Positions 6,797-12,309 of a DNA stretch of 12,309 nucleotides are shown here, piece after piece. The notes below the pieces were generated by a model. It did no database searches, was not told the DNA's origin, and saw nothing but the letters and a program-made list of their open reading frames with translations. Origin of the DNA: Litorivivens sp047622145 (lineage in GTDB: Bacteria; Pseudomonadota; Gammaproteobacteria; Pseudomonadales; Spongiibacteraceae); assembly GCA_047622145.1 (NCBI GenBank), contig JBLHMO010000098.1:1-12309 (forward strand). Direction: 5' to 3'. Numbering within the stretch: position 1 is the stretch's first letter; each line of letters begins with the position of its first letter. A program made the translations under genes and the position numbers.

Positions 6797-7629
6797 GAAG
6801 TTGACGATATAGCGGGGCGCTCGGCGCTAATGCAAACGCCTGAGTGGCTAGAACAATTTCGCAAAGACTGGGATGCTGTGTCACCAAAACCGCCGCCGCT
6901 ACTCAACCGTTTGGGTGTGCCGTCGGCAACCTTTCAGCTCGACCCCGACGATATTGTTATCGATCCGGTCACTCCCGCGCCTAGCTGGCATGACCAGAAG
7001 CTTACCGCCGCTTTTGCGCTTACCAAAATGGTGATAGCAATGGCTTCACATCAGAGGAATTGGCTGTCTACGCAGCTGCGCCAGCCGATTGTCGTTCCTT
7101 GGCAGACTTTTTTGCATACTGTTTACGTCAATTTGATATACGCTTTCGCTGGTGGCTTGACGTTGCCAACATCGACGCCGATATCACCGATGAAATCCTG
7201 TTTGACGACAATACCCTGCCGGGCTTTAACGACAGTGGCGCGGACATCACCAATCTGGCGTTTTACGATTGCAACTTGCTGAACTTACAAATTGCACAGC
7301 GAACCGGCCTCAATAAAGTTGCCATAGCCGTGAAAAGACTGACGCGTGATCCGGCAGAATTTTTCAATCTGGATGTTGGCGGCCTGGAACCCGGCGAGCA
7401 AGCTGACCTGGTATTGATTAACCCTGAGCCATTGAAGCTCTACGACTCCAACAAGAATCGGCAGTTGGTTTACAACCCTGCATTCGAACACGATGTGTTG
7501 GTTAACCGCTCCGACGGCGTTGTGGAGCAGGTCTACATTCGTGGCGTGCGGATCTGGGAGTCCGCGTCACAATTCACGGAAGCGCTCGGCCAGCAGACGC
7601 TGGGACGGGCCTTAACCGCCGCGCGTTAA
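6797..7629 (+). pseudogene. Amidohydrolase (N-acyl-D-amino-acid deacylase-like), 5' truncated and frameshifted
   Basis: Two adjacent plus-strand frames together give the C-terminal part of a COG3653-type amidohydrolase, enzymes that hydrolyse N-acylated D-amino acids or related amides at a metal centre. The first frame runs to about 7027 (QTPEWLEQFRKDW then VPSATFQLDPDDI). The second picks up with KNGDSNGFTSEELAVYAAAP and runs to the TAA at 7627. Joining them needs a one-base correction at the AAAA run 7025-7028. The second part holds LPGFNDSGADITNLAFYD, KRLTRDPAEFFNLDVG and LEPGEQADLVLINPE, typical of the family C-terminus, although the DSGAH histidine reads Asp. Only about 278 codons remain of a protein normally about 500 or more, and the N-terminal metal-binding residues are gone. 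An in-frame TAA at 6794 bounds the remnant. It cannot encode an active enzyme. Confidence 0.75.
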
Positions 7630-8148
7630 ATGAAACACTTCCTGTCCTTACTTTTGCTGTCGATATCCGGCGCTGCGGTTTCAGCGCCGGATATCGACAG
7701 CGTCGTTGAACGTTATAATCGCTATATCGATCAGAACAATGAGGCCATCCTGGATGCGGCCGACGAACTGGAGCAGCGCTCGCCGTTGCAGTATGAAATA
7801 GTGTCGGAGTTTATCGACTACAAGATACTGTACTGTTTGACGATTCCGGAAGTTGTAGGCCCGAATAAGCCGCAGGCGTTTCGGACGTATCGGTGCCTGA
7901 ATGGCCACAACGTTTCGCGGGCCACGCTGACGGCTGCGGCTTGTTGTTTAGATCGCTACAAGTCGCTGGTTTGGCAAAATATTCTCAAACACCCTCACAT
8001 CAATGCCAAATGCGCGCTTCAGCAGCGGTTCCGTAAGTACGCTTTCGGGTGGCCCAATCGCCAACAGCTTACCTGCATCGAAAATAGCAATACGATGGGC
8101 GAAGCGAGCGGCCAGATTAATATCGTGCAATACCGCAACGCAGCCTAG
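7630..8148 (+). CDS. Orphan secreted-protein ORF of unknown function, 3' end antisense to hmuV
   Basis: I do not recognise this protein. The ATG follows the TAA of the amidohydrolase relic directly (TAAATG) with no clear ribosome site, so translation would depend on coupling. The first ~19 residues form a convincing signal peptide (MKHFLSLLLLSISGAAVSA), and a helical, charged stretch follows (PDIDSVVERYNRYIDQNNEA). Several cysteines occur at residues 61-103. From about codon 107 the frame lies opposite the 3' end of hmuV and is a shadow of it, so the native C-terminus is probably lost and the listed end at 8148 is only the first in-frame stop. Either a gene was cut by a rearrangement or a shorter real gene lost its stop. 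A perfect 20-bp inverted repeat spans the signal-peptide cleavage region. Whether it is expressed is uncertain. Confidence 0.45.
   Translation: MKHFLSLLLLSISGAAVSAPDIDSVVERYNRYIDQNNEAILDAADELEQRSPLQYEIVSEFIDYKILYCLTIPEVVGPNKPQAFRTYRCLNGHNVSRATLTAAACCLDRYKSLVWQNILKHPHINAKCALQQRFRKYAFGWPNRQQLTCIENSNTMGEASGQINIVQYRNAA
7656..7701. repeat. Perfect 20-bp inverted repeat (hairpin, 6-base loop) in a signal-peptide coding region
   Basis: The left arm GCTGTCGATATCCGGCGCTG (7656-7675) and right arm CAGCGCCGGATATCGACAGC (7682-7701) are exact reverse complements around the loop CGGTTT. The arms encode parts of the signal peptide (LSISGA) and the first mature residues (APDIDS) of the orphan ORF. No T-run follows on either strand, so it is not an intrinsic terminator. 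The hairpin would be very stable in RNA and could form a cruciform in DNA. Confidence 0.9.
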
Positions 8149-8727
8149 TCCACGTTCAGTCAAGGCGCGCACGCAGCTCATTACATCGCGCTGGTGACGC
8201 AGGTCCAAACTGGCCGTGGGCTCGTCTAACAATAGAAATTTGCCGTCACCTTCGCCGCAATTCAATTGCGCCAGTACCCTCGCAAACTGCACCCGTGCCT
8301 GCTGCCCACCCGACAGCCGGGTGTAGCTGGCCTTGGCCAATGCCGTCACATCACCCAGAGCCATCGCTTGTTCTATATAGCGTGTGTGATCCTGAGAGGT
8401 GCAGTGGCGATGGTGTGGGTTGCGGCCCAGTGTCACAACTTCTCTAACCGTAAAGTCAAAACCGAGAGCATGGAACTGAGGCATAAGCGCCCGTTGTCGC
8501 GCCAGACTCTCTATATCACGGCTGTTGTTCGTGAGGGCGCGGCCCGCAAAGCGAATGCCGCCCGCGTCGGGTTCAAGCAGTCCACACAAAAGTGACAGTA
8601 GACTGGATTTTCCCGCGCCATTGGCGCCGATAACCGCCAGTAATTCGCCGGGGCGAATATCCATATCCAGTGGCCCGAGAACGCGCTGTTTACCCCGCGT
8701 TAAGCTGACGTTGCGCAATTCAAACAT
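7948..8727 (-). CDS. hmuV: Heme ABC transporter ATP-binding protein HmuV
   Basis: HmuV is the cytoplasmic ATPase that powers heme import through the HmuU permease. From the ATG at 8727 it has 259 residues, the usual size. Motifs in order are Walker A GANGAGKS (34-41), Q-loop Gln84, signature LSGGQ (138-142), Walker B with LLLDEP (165-170), D-loop SLD (173-175), and the H-loop His201 in VLHDINLA. The C-terminal FGIDVRVFE segment is typical of heme/siderophore-type ATPases. The upstream in-frame start at 8766 would add 13 residues inside hmuU and is less likely; GCGGAAC stands before the chosen ATG. The gene overlaps the end of hmuU by 8 bases, so it is translationally coupled. It is the last gene of the operon, and no intrinsic terminator is visible behind it. 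Its last ~200 bases face the orphan plus-strand ORF. Confidence 0.95.
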   Translation of the reverse strand: MFELRNVSLTRGKQRVLGPLDMDIRPGELLAVIGANGAGKSSLLSLLCGLLEPDAGGIRFAGRALTNNSRDIESLARQRALMPQFHALGFDFTVREVVTLGRNPHHRHCTSQDHTRYIEQAMALGDVTALAKASYTRLSGGQQARVQFARVLAQLNCGEGDGKFLLLDEPTASLDLRHQRDVMSCVRALTERGLGCVAVLHDINLAARFAHRIAIFDAGKLLAIGPPESVLTEPLLKRAFGIDVRVFENILPNQRLVAI

Positions 8728-9751
8728 GGCTGGCGTTCCGCTGAGGCCGAAGCAGGAGATAAACAAAAAAGGGACCGCCGATGAGCGAGGTCAGAATGCC
8801 GATGGGCAATTCGGCAGGGCTAACCGCGCTTCTGGCAATAGCGTCGGCGACCATCAGTAGCGCAGGCGCCGCCAATACAGATGCGGGTAGTAGGCGTCGA
8901 TGATCCGGCCCCAGCAGCAGTCGCAGCAGGTGGGGTACGACTAATCCGACAAAGGCAATAATGCCTGCGCAGGCCACTGCCGCACCGACACAGAGCGAGC
9001 AGGCGATTAGCGCACCTATTTTGAATCGTTTTACCGATACACCGAGACAGAGTGCGTCGGCTTCGCCCAGTAACAGGCTGTTCATGCGCCGGGCTTGAAA
9101 CAGCAACCATGCCATTGCTGGCAAAGCGAAGGCTGACGCCCAAAGTATTTCCGGCCACGACGCTTTACCCAGGCTGCCAAACTGCCAGAACGTCAGCGAG
9201 CGCAGTGCGAAATCGTCGGCGATAAAACTGAGAAAGCCCAGCCCGGCCGCCGCAATGGCATTAATCGCAATACCTAACAGCAATAAGGTGGCTATCGAAC
9301 CGCTGTGAGTTGCAGGCAACAGCAGAATAAGGGCGGTGGCGCACAATGCTCCACCAAAGGCGGCGATCGGGAGCGCAAAAGGCTGCGCTTCAAATAGGCC
9401 CAGAACCAACACCGCGGCGGCCGCGAGTGCCGCGCCACTGGCGGAACCGGTAAGCCCCGGCTCAGCCAGTGGGTTGCGAAATAGCGCCTGCATAGTCACG
9501 CCAGCCACCGCCAGTGACGCTCCCGCCATTAGCGCAAGGGCAACCCGAGGCAATCGCAAATGCCAGAAGGTGGCAGTCAGGCGCGCCTGTGATGGGTCGG
9601 GGTCACTTTGCGCCAGCGCAGAAAACAGCGAAGCGATATTACTTTCCAGCGGGCCGTAGCTGACAGCCTGTACTGATAGGACTAACAACAAAACTCCCAG
9701 CGCCGCGTAGAGCCATCGATCCGAGTACTGTTTCAAAATCGTTGAATTCAC
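8720..9751 (-). CDS. hmuU: Heme ABC transporter permease HmuU (FecCD family)
   Basis: HmuU forms, as a dimer, the inner-membrane channel for heme import. The 343-residue protein is highly hydrophobic with about ten predicted membrane helices, as in BtuC/FecCD permeases. Family landmarks are RLPR at 66-69 just before the second helix, AVAGVTMQALFRNPLAEPG at 81-99, and the C-terminal VGLVVPHLLRLLLGPDHRRL region that contacts the ATPase. The C-terminal LPIGILTSLIGGPFFVYLL is also typical. It starts with GTG at 9751 overlapping the hmuT stop (GTGA), with GGAA upstream as ribosome site, and its own stop lies inside the beginning of hmuV. FecCD permeases for siderophores or vitamin B12 look alike; the heme assignment rests on the neighbouring hmuS and hmuT. 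Confidence 0.95.
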   Translation of the reverse strand: MNSTILKQYSDRWLYAALGVLLLVLSVQAVSYGPLESNIASLFSALAQSDPDPSQARLTATFWHLRLPRVALALMAGASLAVAGVTMQALFRNPLAEPGLTGSASGAALAAAAVLVLGLFEAQPFALPIAAFGGALCATALILLLPATHSGSIATLLLLGIAINAIAAAGLGFLSFIADDFALRSLTFWQFGSLGKASWPEILWASAFALPAMAWLLFQARRMNSLLLGEADALCLGVSVKRFKIGALIACSLCVGAAVACAGIIAFVGLVVPHLLRLLLGPDHRRLLPASVLAAPALLMVADAIARSAVSPAELPIGILTSLIGGPFFVYLLLRPQRNASHV

Positions 9752-10668
9752 AAAGGGTTCCGCTGCGCGATCTGCGAATTCGAGCTGACCGACAAGGTAT
9801 GCGCAAAAACCGCATGCAGCATTGTCACTGCTTCACCCAGGCGCGGCCCCATACTGAGCATCAGTTGCGAGTCCACCACCTGAATGTTGCCGTTCCTGCC
9901 GGCAGGCGTTAAGCGCAGGGCGGGGTCATTTCGCAGTGCATCAATTCCACCAAACGAAGCCAAACCGTGGCTGGCAACCAGAATGAGCTCCGGCGCCAAT
10001 GTAACGATGGCCTCACCGCTGGCGGGTTTGTATCCCGCAAATGAAGACGCGACATTGTGACCGTAGGCCGTTTCAATCATTACGTGGGCCTTAGTCGTGT
10101 TGCCCGCCACTAGCGGCAAATTCCCGACTTTTGACAGCAGAAACAACACGCGCGGTTTGGCTGGGAGTGTCCGTAGGGCGGCCAGCGCACGCTGATTTTC
10201 AGCAAGCAAAAGACGGGCCTCTTCAGCTTTGCCGACGATGTCACCAATGCTCGTTATCGCAGACAGCGCCTGCTCAATGCGGGGGCCGGTGGTAATCTGC
10301 TTCACTTCAATACCCAGTTGCCGCCAGCGATTCAGAATTTGTTCCGGGCCTGCATCGTGACTGGCGAGAATAAGATCGGGTTGCAGTGAAAGCACACCTT
10401 CAGCGCTCAATTGTCTGAGATAACCCACATTGGGTAATTGCTGTAATCGTTCTGGCCAGGTGCTGGTGCTGTCGACGGCCACTATGCTGCTTTCAGCACC
10501 CAGCCTGACCAGTGTTTCGGAAATTTCGCCGCCCATTGCGACTATACGTTGAGTGGCTTCAACGGTACTGGCACCGCTTGCTTGAATTGCGGCATTGTCC
10601 TGCCCGCAGGATGCCAACGCCGGCGTTAGTAGCATGGCTAAGAGTAGCCGGAAGGTGTTCAATTTCAT
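9748..10668 (-). CDS. hmuT: Periplasmic heme-binding lipoprotein HmuT
   Basis: HmuT captures heme in the periplasm and delivers it to HmuUV. The chosen ATG at 10668 gives 306 residues and begins a lipoprotein signal (MKLNTFRLLLAMLLTPALAS) with lipobox LASC, the lipidated residue being Cys21. A start at 10761 would place 31 unrelated residues before the signal and is rejected. GGAG lies 8 bases before the chosen start. The class III binding-protein fold is shown by RIVAMGGEISETLVRLGA, then the HmuT hallmark PNVGYLRQLSAEGVLSLQPD. Tyr83 in GYLRQL corresponds to the heme-ligand tyrosine known in HmuT/ShuT proteins. The GYKPASGEAIVTLAPELILV stretch is also characteristic. The start overlaps the hmuS stop (ATGA), and the stop overlaps the hmuU start. 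Lipid anchoring to the inner membrane is inferred from the lipobox. Confidence 0.94.
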   Translation of the reverse strand: MKLNTFRLLLAMLLTPALASCGQDNAAIQASGASTVEATQRIVAMGGEISETLVRLGAESSIVAVDSTSTWPERLQQLPNVGYLRQLSAEGVLSLQPDLILASHDAGPEQILNRWRQLGIEVKQITTGPRIEQALSAITSIGDIVGKAEEARLLLAENQRALAALRTLPAKPRVLFLLSKVGNLPLVAGNTTKAHVMIETAYGHNVASSFAGYKPASGEAIVTLAPELILVASHGLASFGGIDALRNDPALRLTPAGRNGNIQVVDSQLMLSMGPRLGEAVTMLHAVFAHTLSVSSNSQIAQRNPL

Positions 10669-11753
10669 TGCAGCGGCTCCGCTGTCAGGCCTGATAACAG
10701 TTCCAGCCAGTCTGCGCGCTCGGGAATACCCGGCTTGCGAGCACCAAAAAATTGCACACAAAGCTGATTGTCTTTGTCGAATACTTCCAGTGAGGTAATT
10801 ACGCCATCATCGGAGGGTTTGCGTACGCACCAAGTGCTTGTGATCTGCTCCGTATCGAGATGCAGGTTGAAATGCGGGTCGAGAATATTTAGCCATTTCC
10901 CCATATTTTTGATTTGAGAAATCGGACCGCTGTGAATCTGGATGCACGCCCGATTGTTAACAAAAGCCATAATCGGCACCTGCTGTTCAGCCGCGCCTAT
11001 TAGCATCTTGCTGATACAATCCAGCGGCAACTGCTCTGCGTAGTCCCGGCCCACTTGTTGCAGTGCCGCGAGGCGGTCCAGCTTCATATCCTGTAATAGC
11101 CCGTGAAACTCATGGGTGTCACGCATGTTCGACCATGCCTGCCGCAGAGTTTCTATGTCGACTTTTTGTGGCTCTGATTTTTGTACAGGGTAGGGCGATG
11201 GCGCAATGCTGTTTTCCACAATATGGTGCCCCCGCGCCAAGGCGCGAAAGTTGTCGAGTTGGGTATTGTCAGTTGCATATATTTTTAAGGCCGCATTGCC
11301 GGCGGCATCAAAAAACTGAAAACTTTCACGGGTGCCGGAGGCCAGTTCCTGTGTGAGATAAAAGGCGTAGGCCCATTCATTAAAAAACAAGCGCAGATCA
11401 ATATCCTTACCCAGCACTAGGCCTACCTGACCGTGAACGCGTACATTTTCAAATATGCCGTAGCGCTCGTGCACGGCTGCATCGTTGCGGCAAAGACACA
11501 TAACCTCGCCGACGTAAGGCAGGCCCACCAAAATAGGGCGCGGATCAGAATGTAACTGAAAGCTATTGTCATCCAATTCGGTGGCGACGAGCTTAGCTTC
11601 GCTTACCCCAAGGCGTGTAGCGATATCACGAATACGCAAGTTGCTGTTCTCGGCTTTTAGTGTGCGGTAACGTTCGGTTAGAGCATTATCTTGCGCAAGT
11701 GTTGGAATAGACTGGCTGGTTTCCGCGATTGAAATATTCTTGCTCTGGGTCAT
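10665..11753 (-). CDS. hmuS: Cytoplasmic heme-handling protein HmuS/HemS family
   Basis: HemS/HmuS/ChuS proteins bind heme in the cytoplasm; members are described as heme carriers or heme-degrading enzymes. The 362-residue protein shows the expected internal duplication. The N-terminal half carries a short helix-turn-helix-like RIRDIATRLGVSEAKL (40-55), GEVMCLCRNDAAVHERYG (82-99) and GLVLGKDIDLRLFFNEWAYA (111-130). The C-terminal half repeats the theme with VPIMAFVNNRACIQIHSGPI (259-278) and ILDPHFNLHLD (290-300). His214 in RDTHEF sits where the axial heme ligand is placed in HemS/ShuS; this is by recollection of the family pattern and is not aligned. The ATG at 11753 has AGGA seven bases upstream. 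It lies 27 bases after the receptor stop and overlaps the hmuT start, so it belongs to the same transcript. Confidence 0.94.
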   Translation of the reverse strand: MTQSKNISIAETSQSIPTLAQDNALTERYRTLKAENSNLRIRDIATRLGVSEAKLVATELDDNSFQLHSDPRPILVGLPYVGEVMCLCRNDAAVHERYGIFENVRVHGQVGLVLGKDIDLRLFFNEWAYAFYLTQELASGTRESFQFFDAAGNAALKIYATDNTQLDNFRALARGHHIVENSIAPSPYPVQKSEPQKVDIETLRQAWSNMRDTHEFHGLLQDMKLDRLAALQQVGRDYAEQLPLDCISKMLIGAAEQQVPIMAFVNNRACIQIHSGPISQIKNMGKWLNILDPHFNLHLDTEQITSTWCVRKPSDDGVITSLEVFDKDNQLCVQFFGARKPGIPERADWLELLSGLTAEPLQ

Positions 11754-11780
11754 GGTTTTTTCCTGTAATAATTTTGGCGG

Positions 11781-12308
11781 TTAAATTTGATAGCTAACCG
11801 CAAGTCGAAGACTGCGGCCGGGTGAATTCAAGTTGGAAAGGTGAGAGCGATACTGGCGGTCGGTAGTGTTATCCACCCCAATATTGACAGTCAGATTTCG
11901 TCCCCAAAGTGCGGGGGGCTGCCAGCGCGCATACAGGTCAAGCAGAGTGTATGCGGGCGTTGTCTGCAGCGCTGCGCCATTTATATCCTGCGCCGGTATG
12001 CGGTCCTGCCTGCGATAGTGGTTAATCCGCAGGCCAAGGCGCCATTGCGGTTGATCCCAGCCTAAATGCAGTTTCACAGCGTCAGCGGGAATATTCATAA
12101 GTGCATGTCCGTCGGCTACGGACTCGCCGCGAATGCGGCCATAGGCCAATTCAGTAAAGAAGGCCGCGCGCTGATAGCGGCTTTCCAGTTCCCAGCCAGT
12201 CAGTTCGGCTTTTGGCAAATTGACCGCGCTGGTGCTGCCTTCAATTGAGATGGTACCGAACACGCAGCCGGGAGGCGGGTTAAGGCGTAGGCAGGCAAGG
12301 TTGGAGTT
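11781..12308 (-). CDS. hmuR: TonB-dependent heme/hemoglobin receptor, C-terminal part (5' end beyond window)
   Basis: This is the C-terminal part of an outer-membrane beta-barrel receptor, open to the window edge, with about 176 residues visible. It alternates short aromatic-ended strands typical of TonB-dependent barrels (for example AELTGWELESRYQ, AFFTELAYGRIRG, WRLGLRINHYRRQD). The region near the end is TYTLLDLYARW-like (PAYTLLDLYARWQPP), then LTVNIGVDNTTDRQYRSHLS and a final strand LRLAVSYQI. The GVDNTTDRQYR segment is the conserved 'NLTDkxYr' feature of these receptors. Two cysteines ten positions apart (ACLRLNPPPGC) lie in a probable surface loop and may form a disulfide. The last residue is Ile rather than the usual Phe or Trp. 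The heme assignment comes from the hmuSTUV genes 27 bases downstream. The plug domain, TonB box and any Fur-regulated promoter are outside the window. Confidence 0.85.
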   Translation of the reverse strand, partial: NSNLACLRLNPPPGCVFGTISIEGSTSAVNLPKAELTGWELESRYQRAAFFTELAYGRIRGESVADGHALMNIPADAVKLHLGWDQPQWRLGLRINHYRRQDRIPAQDINGAALQTTPAYTLLDLYARWQPPALWGRNLTVNIGVDNTTDRQYRSHLSNLNSPGRSLRLAVSYQI

Positions 12309-12309
12309 G

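Noticed and set aside
7656..7701. The 20-bp hairpin as an intrinsic terminator for hmuV or the amidohydrolase relic
   Set aside because: Neither strand has a T-run after the stem; on the minus strand the stem is followed by AAAAG.
10669..10761. Upstream start for hmuT adding 31 residues
   Set aside because: It would bury the lipoprotein signal peptide inside the protein and lies within the hmuS coding region; the ATG at 10668 has a ribosome site and forms the ATGA overlap.

Overview
The window looks like a chromosomal segment of a polarly flagellated, Gram-negative gammaproteobacterium. The basis is the FlhA-FlhF-FleN-FliA order, which is typical of Pseudomonas, Vibrio and Cellvibrionales-type bacteria, the DUF2802 / FlhB-like / FliK group that follows it, and a heme-uptake operon with a TonB-dependent outer-membrane receptor. 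A marine Cellvibrionales-like host is a guess from the overall protein style. The sequence does not prove it.

Layout. (1) Positions 3-3797, plus strand: the 3' half of flhA, then flhF, fleN (flhG) and fliA, tightly packed with 4-base overlaps (ATGA, GTGA). This is the late part of a polar-flagellum operon: export gate, flagellar placement GTPase, flagellar number ATPase and sigma-28. (2) Positions 3840-5933: a DUF2802 membrane/coiled-coil protein on the plus strand meets a minus-strand pair, fliK then an FlhB C-terminal-domain paralogue. In the usual gammaproteobacterial arrangement a chemotaxis block (cheY, cheZ, cheA, cheB and others, ending with cheW) lies between fliA and DUF2802. Here only 42 bases separate them. 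(3) Positions 5934-7947: a seam with a Phd/YefM-YoeB type II toxin-antitoxin pair, a 5'-truncated and frameshifted amidohydrolase relic, and an orphan secreted-protein ORF whose signal-peptide region is a perfect 20-bp inverted repeat and whose 3' end runs antisense into hmuV. (4) Positions 7948-12309, minus strand: a heme-uptake operon in the order receptor (partial), hmuS, hmuT, hmuU, hmuV. Four of its genes overlap or nearly abut, which suggests translational coupling.

How the genes work together. FlhF and FleN set the position and number of polar flagella. FlhA and FliK belong to the flagellar export apparatus and control hook length, and the FlhB-like protein resembles part of that apparatus. 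FliA switches on late flagellar genes. In the heme operon, the receptor brings heme across the outer membrane, HmuT binds it in the periplasm, HmuUV pumps it inward and HmuS handles it in the cytoplasm.

I did not find a clearly new multi-gene system. The observations most worth checking are the 20-bp perfect hairpin in the orphan secreted ORF, the missing chemotaxis block, the altered guanine-recognition motif in FlhF, and a perfect 20-bp palindrome at the flhF-fleN boundary. No stretch longer than 300 bases lacks a gene or gene relic.
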